A DNA stretch of 32,806 nt, from contig JAUWIU010000012.1 of the NCBI GenBank assembly GCA_030608075.1, positions 1 through 32,806 on the forward strand, written 5' to 3'. Shown here piece after piece: positions 14,108-22,441 of this stretch (within the stretch, counting starts at the first letter, position 1; each line of letters starts with the position of its first letter). Position numbers and translations under genes: made by a program. The notes under the pieces were generated by a model that was not told the origin of the DNA, made no database searches, and was given only the letters and a program-made list of their open reading frames with translations. The stretch comes from Phycisphaerae bacterium (GTDB lineage: Bacteria > Planctomycetota > Phycisphaerae > Sedimentisphaerales > Anaerobacaceae).

Positions 14108-15551
14108 TCGTCTCGGCTGACTCATCAAATATGGTCATCTGATAGCGTTCCATAACAAACTTGTTCACCGCAAAATCTACCGGTATTTTGTATTTGCCGT
14201 TCCAGCAGGCGGTGCAGTAGTGCTCAGCAGGCTGCGACGCACAGGACAAAAGCCCCTCCAGGGACATATAGCCGACACTGTCGACCTCGAGGAAGTCCCT
14301 GATTTGCTCCAGGTCGAGATTATTTGCCAGCAGCTCTTCGCGGGTCGGAAAATCCACACCGTAGAAACACGGATGCCGGATGGGCGGACAGCTCACCCGC
14401 ATATGGATTTCTTTCGCACCGGCCTTACGCAGCGCTCGTATCTTGCCTCTGGTCGTTGTGCCACGGACGATTGAATCGTCAACCACGACAACCCGCTTTC
14501 CCTCAACAGCTTCTCGGACAATCGCCAGCTTGAGCTTGACCTGCAGCTCACGCAGAGTCTGGTCCGGCGTGATAAACGTTCTGCCGACGTAGTGGCTCCT
14601 GATAATCCCCATATCGAAAGGCACGCCGCTTTTCTCGGCGTACCCTATCGCCGCCGATGTCCCAGAGTCCGGCACCGGTACTACGACATCGGCCTCGGCA
14701 GGGTGCTCCACAGCCAGCCGTCTTCCCAGTTTCTTTCTGAACCCGTGGACGTTCTCGCCAAAAATAGTGCTGCTTTGCTTGGCAAAATAGATGTGCTCGA
14801 AAGTACAATGAGCCGGCGTGATACTACCGGGCGTTGCGAAGAACCGGCTGGTTATTCCGTCTTTATCTAATCTGACGATTTCGCCCGGCTCCACTTCGCG
14901 AACAAACTCGGCGCCGACAGCGTCGAAAGCACAACTCTCGCTGGCAACAACATACGTACCTTCTCCGATTCGCCCGATGCACAAAGGCCTGACACCGTAA
15001 GGGTCGCGCGCCGCCTCAATCCGGTCCGCATACAAAAATAGCAGACAATACGCACCCTGAAGATGGTTCAGCACGTGTGCCAGAGGGTCGGGCTTACCTA
15101 TGTGCGTCGGCTTGGCAAGCAGATGAGTAATTATCTCGGTGTCACTTGTGGACTTGAAGATACTTCCGTACGCCTCGTACTCGTCCCGCAGCAGAGACGC
15201 GTTTATCAGGTTGCCGTTGTGCGCTATCGCTATCTGCCCGTGGGAATATTCGCTCATGAAGGGCTGGGTGTTCACCGCCTTGCTCGAGCCGGTGGTCGAA
15301 TACCGCACATGGCCAATCGCTATCGGATTAGCCAGCTTCTCCAGTACGTCTCGACCGCTTCTGAAAACCCTGCTTACCGGCCCCATCCCTTTGTAGCACT
15401 GGATAAACTCACCGTCGCTGGATGCTATCCCTGCCGACTCCTGCCCCCGGTGCTGAAGACTGTGCAGCCCGAAATAGGTCTTCTGCACAGCATCCGGGGC
15501 GCCGAAAATACCGAACAGACCACAGTTCTCTTTTTTGTCCGAAGCCATCAT
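14100..15551 (-). CDS. purF: Amidophosphoribosyltransferase, iron-sulfur type
   Basis: It catalyses the first committed step of purine synthesis, transferring glutamine amide nitrogen to PRPP. Start taken at 15551 (MMASDKKEN...); other ATG codons lie within 12 bases. A short propeptide precedes the nucleophile Cys of CGLFGIFG, as in the Bacillus enzyme. The N-terminal glutaminase domain has RYSTTGSS and HNGNL. The PRPP site is VVVVDDSIVRGTTTRGK. Cysteines in AHCTFEHIYF, HPCFYGVDF and YCTACWNGKY match the four ligands of the 4Fe-4S cluster, so this is the clostridial/Bacillus-type enzyme, probably oxygen-sensitive. About 483 residues, full length. Confidence 0.95.
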   Translation of the reverse strand: MMASDKKENCGLFGIFGAPDAVQKTYFGLHSLQHRGQESAGIASSDGEFIQCYKGMGPVSRVFRSGRDVLEKLANPIAIGHVRYSTTGSSKAVNTQPFMSEYSHGQIAIAHNGNLINASLLRDEYEAYGSIFKSTSDTEIITHLLAKPTHIGKPDPLAHVLNHLQGAYCLLFLYADRIEAARDPYGVRPLCIGRIGEGTYVVASESCAFDAVGAEFVREVEPGEIVRLDKDGITSRFFATPGSITPAHCTFEHIYFAKQSSTIFGENVHGFRKKLGRRLAVEHPAEADVVVPVPDSGTSAAIGYAEKSGVPFDMGIIRSHYVGRTFITPDQTLRELQVKLKLAIVREAVEGKRVVVVDDSIVRGTTTRGKIRALRKAGAKEIHMRVSCPPIRHPCFYGVDFPTREELLANNLDLEQIRDFLEVDSVGYMSLEGLLSCASQPAEHYCTACWNGKYKIPVDFAVNKFVMERYQMTIFDESAETNE

Positions 15552-15592
15552 ACCCCACACCACATAATCAACAAAACGTTACCTGAACCTGT

Positions 15593-15779
15593 CGATACTC
15601 TAATTTACTTCCTGTTGCGGAAAGCGAAAACCAACGATGTCACCCCTGCCCCTGCTTACGCAGGAGTAAACTTGCCCCCGCGAAAGCGTCGAGCAGGGGT
15701 CTAAAGCCAAGAAACTGGATTCCCGCTTCCGCGGGAATGACAAACGCTGCTTCCGCAACAGATACTAATCTAATGAACC
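15593..15779. repeat. MITE-like palindromic repeat, copy B, in the purF leader
   Basis: Same element as 11191-11337: inverted ends CTGTTGCGGAAA (15612-15623) and TTCCGCAACAG (15751-15761), and the dRS3-like ATTCCC-8-GGGAAT (15719-15738). Relative to copy A about 40 bases are inserted inside the ACCCCTGC hairpin loop. It lies directly upstream of purF, between the start codon and the putative promoter. Confidence 0.7.
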
Positions 15780-15795
15780 CGCCAACCAAAGTCAA
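15768..15795 (-). promoter_or_regulatory. Putative purF promoter at the repeat edge
   Basis: On the - strand TTGACT (15790-15795), a 16-bp spacer and TTAGAT (15768-15773). The -10 lies in the flank shared with repeat copy A, so the transcript would start inside the repeat and carry its hairpins in a leader of about 200 nt. Confidence 0.4.
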
Positions 15796-15963
15796 ATCAA
15801 ACACAATTTTCGCAGGCAAAGTACGCTCGGATTTCCCCCAGAAAGTCGCGGACTCTTGAAAGCTGCCGCTATTCGAAGGCGGCCAGAGACCACCCTGGAC
15901 TAAAACCAATACTTGGTGTGTTCGGCCCCGGCTTTACTCACTATCTTGAGCCAGGCCGAGGGT

Positions 15964-17082
15964 TTACGGGTAGGGACTTGCAAGCCAATACCCGGCAAAT
16001 TCCGCAAAATCCTCCATGTCAACACCGCCGCAGTGGTTCAGGTCGGCACCATTACACCAGTTGTTTTCCTCGCCGCAGCCGTCGACCAACCAATGGCTGG
16101 CCAGTTGCATTAAATCGAAGAAATCTGTTGAGCAGTCTTCGATGAGCGGGGACGCGTCGGGATAGCTGAGTAATATAAAAGAATTGTTCTCGAGGATTAT
16201 CGGGAGGTATTTGCAATAGGCTGCCGAGTTCAGGGGATTATCGGAAAGATTTAGTTCCCACAGATTTGTCAGGCTCGCCACCGGCGATATATCTGTGATT
16301 TTGTTAGAGTCCACACGTAGCTGCACGAGTTTGGTCATACTGGCCACCGGCGAGATATTGCTGATTTGGTTGTCCTGGGCATAAAACCTTAGCAGTTCGG
16401 CCATTCCGGTCAGGCATGAAATATCTGTAATCTGATTGTTACTTATCCGGAGACACCACAGTTTTGTCTTTCCGGCCAGAGGTAAGATATTGCTGATATG
16501 ATTGTCATGCAACTTCAGCTTGGTGAGTTTTGGCATGCCTGTCAGGGGCAAGATATTGGTGATTTGATTTTCGTACAAATACAACTGCTCCATATTTGTC
16601 AGGCCCGCCAACGCCGAGATGTCGCTGACCTGATTGTCGCCCAGATACAGGGCATACAATTCCGTCAGGTTAGCCACCGACGAGATGTCACTAATTTGGT
16701 TGTGGGATAGCAATAGTTCGACCATATTAGGCATATTCGCCAGGGGCGAGATGTCGCTGATGTGATTGTAATGGAGCCAGAGCACTGTTAGCTTGGTCAG
16801 GTCCGCCAACACTGAGATATCGGTTATCCTATTGTGGTCAAGATATAGCTCCCTCAGATTCACAGCATACTCAAGGCCTGTAAGGTCGACTATTCCGCTG
16901 TCGTTTGCGCGACAGTAGTTCACCAGCGAAAGCATGTCGGTCGGCGTAGGGTCCGCAATCCCTAATTCCCATTCCACAACCGCCTTGAGATTGGCATCGG
17001 CAAAATAGACCGGCTCCTCCGCCTTGACCAAAGCGGCTGTTACTAACATCATAGCCAGAAATAAACACGCAGGCCTTCCCAT
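15964..17082 (-). CDS. Secreted leucine-rich repeat protein with dockerin-like tail
   Basis: A 372-residue exported protein. The signal peptide covers about residues 1-21 (ACLFLAMMLVTAALVKAEE). Residues 70-290 contain about nine complete 22-residue repeats of the SDS22/internalin type, each with LxLxxNxIxDIxxLxxLxx, for example LYLDHNRITDISVLADLTK. Such repeats form a curved protein-binding surface. The C-terminus has two copies of an acidic helix motif (FFDLMQLASHWL and VDMEDFAEFAGYWL) separated by a DLNHCGG loop, resembling dockerin modules. It is probably an extracellular adhesion or assembly protein. It shares its tail type with the genes at 17982 and 29855. Confidence 0.85.
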   Translation of the reverse strand: MGRPACLFLAMMLVTAALVKAEEPVYFADANLKAVVEWELGIADPTPTDMLSLVNYCRANDSGIVDLTGLEYAVNLRELYLDHNRITDISVLADLTKLTVLWLHYNHISDISPLANMPNMVELLLSHNQISDISSVANLTELYALYLGDNQVSDISALAGLTNMEQLYLYENQITNILPLTGMPKLTKLKLHDNHISNILPLAGKTKLWCLRISNNQITDISCLTGMAELLRFYAQDNQISNISPVASMTKLVQLRVDSNKITDISPVASLTNLWELNLSDNPLNSAAYCKYLPIILENNSFILLSYPDASPLIEDCSTDFFDLMQLASHWLVDGCGEENNWCNGADLNHCGGVDMEDFAEFAGYWLASPYP

Positions 17083-17161
17083 TTACGCCGCCTCCTTTTC
17101 ACGGCATGGCCGAACAAAAAGCCCGGCACACAGCAGCTACCTGAACGTCATCCCTAACAAC

Positions 17162-17190
17162 AGCATATCTAATTAAGGGCAAAATGTCAA
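17162..17190 (-). promoter_or_regulatory. Promoter for the leucine-rich repeat gene
   Basis: On the - strand TTGACA (17185-17190), a 17-bp spacer and TATGCT (17162-17167), about 80 bases before the start. Confidence 0.6.
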
Positions 17191-17261
17191 GAAAAAACCA
17201 TAAAACGGCCCTTTCAGAGACGACAATGTTTGATTTTTGCCCCCGCTTGCAGGCCGGCCGC

Positions 17262-17289
17262 TTGCATTTCTCGGACTCTTCGTTATTAT
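17262..17289 (+). promoter_or_regulatory. Promoter for the flavodoxin-like reductase gene
   Basis: TTGCAT (17262-17267), a 16-bp spacer and TATTAT (17284-17289), 53 bases before the start codon. Confidence 0.5.
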
Positions 17290-17342
17290 TGCCCCGATGA
17301 AGCCCGGTTCAGCCTGCCGGAATCACGCTCGAGGCAAAAAAT

Positions 17343-17948
17343 ATGAACAAAAAAATAATTGGCATCGTCGGCAGTTATCGAAAAGGCGGTATTAGCGATA
17401 GCGCCGTTTCAGCCGTCCTCGAAGCAGCCAACGCCGCAGGAGCCGAGACCAAAAAAATCTATCTTATCGACAAAAACATCGAGTTCTGCAAAAACTGCAG
17501 AATCTGCACAAAGCAAAACCCCACCGAGCCACGGGGCAAATGCGTCCAGAACGATGATATGCAGCAGATTCTCGCGGAAATCGATAGTGCCGACGGCGTC
17601 GTCCTCGCCTCGCCAATCAACTTCGGAACCACCACCGCCGTCACCAAAAGATTCATCGAAAGGCTGCTGCCATACGTCTATTGGCCGTGGGGCAGGACCA
17701 TACCGGCCTTTAGAACAGGCCGACGCCACAAAAAGGCGGTCATTATTACATCCAGCGGCCCCCCCGCCTGGCTCGGCAGAATTCTTATGCGGGCAGCGCT
17801 CCGCTCCTTAAAAGCCGCGGCAAGGTGTATGGGTGCCACGGTCATAAAGTCGCTTTACTTCGGCCTGGTCGCCCAGAAGCACGACCAGAAGCTATCGGAC
17901 AAAGACATATTAAAGGCCCACAAAGCCGGCCAAAAACTCGCCTCCTGA
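17343..17948 (+). CDS. NADPH-dependent FMN reductase / flavodoxin-like oxidoreductase
   Basis: A 201-residue soluble protein starting MNKKIIGIVGSYRKGGISDS, the FMN phosphate-binding loop of the flavodoxin-like fold. FCKNCRICTKQ is the short cysteine motif typical of iron-sulfur flavoprotein-like relatives in this family. ADGVVLASPINFGTTTAVTKRFIER is the second flavin-contact region (SPxxxGxxxAxxKxFxDR in relatives). It probably reduces FMN or a quinone-like substrate with NAD(P)H; the substrate cannot be told. GAGG lies before the ATG. It is flanked by two - strand secreted-protein genes and stands alone. Confidence 0.8.
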   Translation: MNKKIIGIVGSYRKGGISDSAVSAVLEAANAAGAETKKIYLIDKNIEFCKNCRICTKQNPTEPRGKCVQNDDMQQILAEIDSADGVVLASPINFGTTTAVTKRFIERLLPYVYWPWGRTIPAFRTGRRHKKAVIITSSGPPAWLGRILMRAALRSLKAAARCMGATVIKSLYFGLVAQKHDQKLSDKDILKAHKAGQKLAS

Positions 17949-17981
17949 CCACAGCTTTCCCAAAACGCCGCAGCAAAAACA

Positions 17982-19475
17982 TCATTCGCCACAGGCACTA
18001 CTCGGCACAAGATTACAGGTGAGCCATTGCGACGCAAGTTCGGCAAAATCGACGAAATCTACTTTACAGTCTTTGTTGGAATCCATTGTAGGATATTCAG
18101 TGCATATCGGTCTTGAGTTGCTTGCCTGCGCTGTGCCCCCGTAAGCCCCAATGTTGACCCTGCTCCCGTTGGGGCTAGGTTCACACCCCACGCTGTCAGA
18201 AGGGTCACCCGCATCAATACACGGACTTGTCACCGCATCTCTCACCCATGATTGTTTGTTGAAATCCCACCTCCCTCCTTCAGATTTCAAACGATAATCG
18301 CCATTCTCAGAGTCAACAAACAGTGGATCCATAACTCGGCGGCCATTTAAGCCAGCCTGATAAATGTGCGTTATTTCGTCAGCTGATAACGCCCTGCCGA
18401 AAACAGCAACTTCATCGATTTTGCCGCCAAAAGAAAACTCTCGGCCACTCCTGCTTCCGATCGATGAATGACCACCAGAAGAATAAATTAAGTTTCCTCC
18501 TGTTCCTTCGTAACAACCGCCATCATTCATTCCATCAACGTACAAGTCAATACCCCTTGCCCCGTTTATAACGGCGGCCACGTGATACCAAAGTCCCGTT
18601 TCAAACCTTGTGGTGCCGTTCTTGGTCCTTCTGTTTTTCGCGTCAGGACCACCCCCATCCCCAAACTCAGCCCTTAGATAAGACCCGTTCAACTCAAGCC
18701 ACACACCATAATACCTCGTTGAGTGGTCATCCAGCGACACTATACATCCATGATAAACTTGCTCCGGCCTAATCCATGCGGAGATTGTTACAGGAAGTGG
18801 GGGCTTCAAGCTACTCGTACTTCCTAAATCAACGTAATCGCCGATGCCGTCAAAGTGCAATCCGCCCCGTACTTGCCCAGTTGTCCACGCTGCTCCGCGG
18901 AGAGCACCGGGGTTGGAGTCTGCTGAGTCTAATGCTGTCGACCCAATTTGTTCGTCAAAATTCCAGTAGGAAATATAATCTTCCGCATAACTATATTCTG
19001 GGTCGCAACCTTGTATATCGCCCAAAGAATTGTTCCAGAAAATGCAGTTTTTAACCTCGGGATTTGCTCCGCAACAGGCCTTGATGCCAAGTAGATTATC
19101 GACTATTGTGAGGTTACTCACAATGGGTGAACAACCGTCGATATAAACCGCTACACCGCTGCCGCGAATCACAAGATTTCTCAATACACTTTGCGAACCT
19201 TCGCCATGTTGGAAACAAACCGCATAAAAGGTCGAACTTTCTATGACCGCTGGCTCAGCGATACAACTCTGTACTGTTATTGCCTTGCCCCAAAAATCTA
19301 TACTGCCCCCGTAAACACCCGGCTGGACTTCGATAATATCGCCATTGATTGAGTTGTCGATGGCATCCTGAATCGTGCGGTAGTCGGCAGGTCCATCGTC
19401 ATCGACAGTAATTGTCCTGGCAAGACAAGGGATAACCATAAACACGCTAACAAAAAGAAGTATTGTCGTTCTCAT
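17982..19475 (-). CDS. Secreted beta-helix protein with nested LamG domain and dockerin-like tail
   Basis: A 497-residue exported protein. The signal peptide is MRTTILLFVSVFMVIPCLA. Residues 20-160 start with TITVDDDGPADYRTIQDAID, the classic opening of pectate-lyase-like parallel beta-helices. A LamG/concanavalin-type module runs from about YISYWNFDEQIGSTALDSA to IDEVAVFGRALSADEI. After it the beta-helix closing motif resumes (DPLFVDSENGDYRLKS and SPCIDAGDPSDS). The LamG module is therefore inserted inside the beta-helix unit. The end carries one VDFVDFAELASQWL dockerin-like helix. It probably binds extracellular polysaccharide; no catalytic residues are identified. Confidence 0.8.
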   Translation of the reverse strand: MRTTILLFVSVFMVIPCLARTITVDDDGPADYRTIQDAIDNSINGDIIEVQPGVYGGSIDFWGKAITVQSCIAEPAVIESSTFYAVCFQHGEGSQSVLRNLVIRGSGVAVYIDGCSPIVSNLTIVDNLLGIKACCGANPEVKNCIFWNNSLGDIQGCDPEYSYAEDYISYWNFDEQIGSTALDSADSNPGALRGAAWTTGQVRGGLHFDGIGDYVDLGSTSSLKPPLPVTISAWIRPEQVYHGCIVSLDDHSTRYYGVWLELNGSYLRAEFGDGGGPDAKNRRTKNGTTRFETGLWYHVAAVINGARGIDLYVDGMNDGGCYEGTGGNLIYSSGGHSSIGSRSGREFSFGGKIDEVAVFGRALSADEITHIYQAGLNGRRVMDPLFVDSENGDYRLKSEGGRWDFNKQSWVRDAVTSPCIDAGDPSDSVGCEPSPNGSRVNIGAYGGTAQASNSRPICTEYPTMDSNKDCKVDFVDFAELASQWLTCNLVPSSACGE

Positions 19476-19540
19476 TTTTCAATCCTCCTAAAAATGGCTG
19501 ATGCTTTTCGGCACTTTTAATTTCTCACATAGCCCCGCTC

Positions 19541-19554
19541 GACCGCAAGCGGTC
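19541..19554 (-). promoter_or_regulatory. Short inverted repeat in the leader of the beta-helix gene
   Basis: GACCGC and GCGGTC flank two bases, giving a nearly perfect 14-bp palindrome just downstream of the predicted transcription start. This position suits a repressor site; the factor is unknown. Confidence 0.35.
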
Positions 19555-19566
19555 AAACCCTAGACA

Positions 19567-19594
19567 ATTATAGGGCTTCCAAGCTCCAAGTCAA
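19567..19594 (-). promoter_or_regulatory. Promoter for the beta-helix/LamG gene
   Basis: On the - strand TTGACT (19589-19594), a 16-bp spacer and a perfect TATAAT (19567-19572). Confidence 0.65.
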
Positions 19595-19652
19595 CGGAAA
19601 AATCCAAAATTCGCCCTGAAAACCTGGAAAAAACGGAACTAATGCCTGACAA

Positions 19653-19682
19653 TGGAATTTGAAATTCGGAATTTGAAATCCG
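19653..19682. repeat. 14-bp direct repeat
   Basis: GAATTTGAAATTCG is followed directly by GAATTTGAAATCCG with one mismatch. The period of 14 is twice the 7-bp period seen in other tandem repeats of this window. Confidence 0.5.
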
Positions 19683-19698
19683 AGCGCCCCGGTAGCAA

Positions 19699-20133
19699 TC
19701 AGACTAATGATTCTTTCGTTTCGGCTGGGTACATAAACTCCGGCACTCGGCGAATCTTGCCTTCGCCGTCGACACAGGCCAATATGCTTGAGCCTTCCGC
19801 AAGCAGCACGCCATCCGCCAGCCGAGTAAGCCTGTAAATATGCTCAACTTTGCTGGCGGTAACAGCCGAGCAGCTCGTCTGCAACTGAAGCTCATCATCA
19901 TAAAGCGCAGCCCTGCGATACTTTATACGAAGCTCGGCAACCACAAAGAAAAAACCCGCCGCCTCCAGGTCCTTATAAGCCATCCCATTCGCCCGCAGAA
20001 GCTCGGTCCTGCCCATCTCGAACCACACCGGATAAACGCTGTGGTGAACCACGCCCGCCTGGTCGGTCTCAGCGTACCGAGGCCTAATCTCTATCGTATG
20101 GCTCTGAACCGTTACGCGCTGCGGAAAATCCAT
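19699..20133 (-). CDS. YbgC/FadM-type acyl-CoA thioesterase
   Basis: A 144-residue 4HBT (hot-dog fold) protein taken from ATG 20133 (MDFPQRVTV), which has AAGGTG nine bases upstream; ATG 20151 is the alternative, and the frame is open further. The signature IRPRYAETDQAGVVHHSVYPVWFEMGRTELLR includes the active-site Asp of ETDQAGVVHH and the family helix. It should hydrolyse short or medium acyl-CoA thioesters in the cytoplasm. Escherichia YbgC is associated with the Tol-Pal region, but no tol genes are here. It is divergent from the ppiC-type gene. Confidence 0.85.
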   Translation of the reverse strand: MDFPQRVTVQSHTIEIRPRYAETDQAGVVHHSVYPVWFEMGRTELLRANGMAYKDLEAAGFFFVVAELRIKYRRAALYDDELQLQTSCSAVTASKVEHIYRLTRLADGVLLAEGSSILACVDGEGKIRRVPEFMYPAETKESLV

Positions 20134-20314
20134 CCTGCCTGTCACCTTCATTTGCGAGATTATACCCGCCTCGGCCAGCTCGCTCAACCGATATTTGCAG
20201 GATTTCGCCCTAAAAAACCGCATCACCACGAATAAATCCTGACTTACAACCACCTCGGCAATACCCACAGCACCGGCAAACAGCAAATAATATTGAAAAT
20301 TAAGCACAAACAAA

Positions 20315-20343
20315 TTGACACCCCGGCCCTATTATGACATAAT
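20315..20343 (+). promoter_or_regulatory. Promoter for the PpiC-type foldase gene
   Basis: A perfect TTGACA (20315-20320), a 17-bp spacer and CATAAT (20338-20343), 64 bases before the start codon. Confidence 0.65.
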
Positions 20344-20407
20344 CATGTTTTGCTTCTGCAAATGCTTATCAGATATTCCTGTTCTAATCGCACGAAAGGA
20401 CAAAATT

Positions 20408-21553
20408 ATGAAAAATCATCTCACAACCACAATTTTGCTTGCAGTATCTATTGTAGTTTCCCTTTTGCCGGCCAAAGCCCGCCCTAATCCAGTTTCTGCC
20501 GAGCCGAATATCGGCGTCAAGACAGCCGCTGACGATATCGCCGCCACTGTTAACGGCGTAGCTATCACCGAAAGCCAAATAGAAGCGGCGCTCAAGCCGC
20601 AGCTTGAAAAACTCGCCTCGAGGGCCAAAGGTGACCAAAACCTTGTAAACCAGTACAAGGGCATGTTCAGGCAGCAAATCCTTGACGGCATGATTAGTCA
20701 GCTGCTGCTGGAGGAGAAAATAAAACAGGCAAAAATAGTCGCTACCGACGAAGACGCCGACGCAAAACTCCAGGAAATAGCCACCAGGGAAAACAAAACA
20801 ATCGAAGAGTTGAAGGCAATGCTAAAGGCACGCGGGCTAAGATTCGAAGAAATAAAAGAGCGAATGAAAAAAGGTATCGCCTTCGGAAAACTTATGGAAA
20901 AGGAGTTCGCCGACCAGCTAAACGTTACCGAAGAGCAGGCCCGGGAGTATTATACCAAGAACAAAAGCCGCTTCGAAAAGCCCGAACAGGTCAGGGCAAG
21001 TCACATCCTCATAAAGCCCGAAAAGACCGACCCCAATGTCGCCGACCCCAACGAAGCAAAAGCAAAGGCAAAAGCCGCAGCAAAGGCAAAAGCTGAGACT
21101 CTGCTCAAACAGGTCAAAGCCGGTGCCGACTTCGCCACGCTGGCAAAAGACAATTCAGCCTGCCCATCGGCCCAAAAAGGAGGCGACCTGGATTTCCGCG
21201 GGAGAGGAAGCTGGGTGCCGCCTTTTGAAGAAGCCGCCTTCAACTTAAAGGTCGGCCAGGTCAGCGATGTCGTCGAAACAAGATTCGGCTATCACATCAT
21301 AAAGCTCACCGACCGGAGGCAACCCTCCACCACAACCTTCGAGCAGGCTAAAGATGACATAATAAACAACCTGAAGCAGACCGAGCAGCAACAGCTTGCC
21401 AGGAAATATATCGAATCGCTCAAGACCGAAGCAAAAATCGTCTATCCCCCCGGCAAGGAGCCAAAACCCGCCAAATCCCCCCTGTCGTTCCGAAAAGCCC
21501 CCGCCCGTTCCGGAAAGACTCCTAAGCCGACCGGCAAGACCACAACCAAATAG
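20408..21553 (+). CDS. Exported PpiC/SurA-like peptidyl-prolyl isomerase
   Basis: A 381-residue protein from ATG 20408, with GAAAGGA upstream. The signal peptide is about residues 1-25 (LTTTILLAVSIVVSLLPAKA). Residues 45-165 form a helical SurA-N-like chaperone region (VNGVAITESQIEAALKPQLEKLA and REQ/DGMISQLLLEEKI type helices). The rotamase domain starts QVRASHILIKPEK, is interrupted by an Ala/Lys-rich insertion, and continues ADFATLAKDNSACPSAQKGGDL and FNLKVGQVSDVVETRFGYHIIKL. It ends in a Pro/Lys tail. It probably assists folding of exported proteins in the periplasm. Confidence 0.9.
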   Translation: MKNHLTTTILLAVSIVVSLLPAKARPNPVSAEPNIGVKTAADDIAATVNGVAITESQIEAALKPQLEKLASRAKGDQNLVNQYKGMFRQQILDGMISQLLLEEKIKQAKIVATDEDADAKLQEIATRENKTIEELKAMLKARGLRFEEIKERMKKGIAFGKLMEKEFADQLNVTEEQAREYYTKNKSRFEKPEQVRASHILIKPEKTDPNVADPNEAKAKAKAAAKAKAETLLKQVKAGADFATLAKDNSACPSAQKGGDLDFRGRGSWVPPFEEAAFNLKVGQVSDVVETRFGYHIIKLTDRRQPSTTTFEQAKDDIINNLKQTEQQQLARKYIESLKTEAKIVYPPGKEPKPAKSPLSFRKAPARSGKTPKPTGKTTTK

Positions 21554-21578
21554 CAGACGCATAGGGCATCACAGTATC

Positions 21579-21602
21579 GTAATACACCTGCGCGTGTATT
21601 AC
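21579..21602. terminator. Hairpin between convergent genes
   Basis: GTAATACAC (21579-21587) pairs perfectly with GTGTATTAC (21594-21602) around CTGCGC. It covers the nagB stop and follows the foldase gene by 26 bases. There is no clear T-run on either side, so it may end transcription weakly or protect 3' ends. Confidence 0.45.
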
Positions 21603-22411
21603 TTCAGTAACGTTGACGGGTCAAGATTGGCTGACTCTATGTCCTTAAAGTATTTCACCGTGCCGACTTTCAGCTCGGTCGTAGCTTCGTCATCGCAAAG
21701 AATAATACCTTTAGGGTGCAGTTGCAGCGCGCTGACCGTCCACATGTGATTGACGCTGCCTTCTACCGCATGCCGCAGCGCGCGGGCCTTGCCGTGACCG
21801 TTAACGATAATCAGAACCTCCTCGGCATCCATTACGGTTCCTACACCCACCGTCAGAGCGGTCTTCGGAACCTTGTTGACATCGCCGTCAAAGAATCGCG
21901 AATTAGCTATGACGGTGTCGTAGGTCAGTGTCATAACGCGCGTCCTCGATAACAATGATGAGCCCGGCTCATTAAACGCTATGTGCCCGTCAGGCCCTAT
22001 ACCGCCGACAAACAGCTTCACGCCGCCTGCCGCCTTTATTCTTTCCTCAAAACCGACACATTCGGCTTCGAGGTCCGCCGCATTACCGTCAAGAATGTTG
22101 ACGTTATCCTTCTGAATGTCGACGTAGCTGAAGAAATTGTTCCACATAAATGAATGATAGCTCTCGGGGTGGTCCTCCGCTAACTTCACATATTCATCCA
22201 TATTAAACGTAACAACGTTCTTAAACGAAACCGTATCCGCTTTGTTAAGGTTTATTAACTCCTTGTACATCCCTAACGGCGAAGAGCCTGTGGGAAGACC
22301 AACCACAAAGGGCCTGGAGTCACTCGCGCCAGATTCATTTATCTTAGCGGCAACATAATTGGCAGCCCATTTGGAAACTAACTTATACTCTGGTTCAATA
22401 ATTACTCTCAT
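21599..22411 (-). CDS. nagB: Glucosamine-6-phosphate deaminase
   Basis: A 270-residue cytoplasmic enzyme converting glucosamine-6-phosphate to fructose-6-phosphate and ammonia. Motifs in order: [17 protein letters not shown] (substrate phosphate loop), TFNMDEYV with the catalytic Asp, [28 protein letters not shown] with the Asp, His and Glu of the active site, and [18 protein letters not shown]. Length and motifs match the hexameric NagB type. GGGAG precedes the start. It lies 30 bases after the DUF4954 gene on the same strand and is probably co-transcribed from the promoter at 24492-24519. Confidence 0.95.
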   Translation of the reverse strand: MRVIIEPEYKLVSKWAANYVAAKINESGASDSRPFVVGLPTGSSPLGMYKELINLNKADTVSFKNVVTFNMDEYVKLAEDHPESYHSFMWNNFFSYVDIQKDNVNILDGNAADLEAECVGFEERIKAAGGVKLFVGGIGPDGHIAFNEPGSSLLSRTRVMTLTYDTVIANSRFFDGDVNKVPKTALTVGVGTVMDAEEVLIIVNGHGKARALRHAVEGSVNHMWTVSALQLHPKGIILCDDEATTELKVGTVKYFKDIESANLDPSTLLK

Positions 22412-22441
22412 AGCCTGCTCCCATGATAAAATCTTCTTACG

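Noticed and set aside
15063-15704. 213-codon + strand frame
   Set aside because: Antisense to purF and extending into the MITE repeat; no protein-like features.
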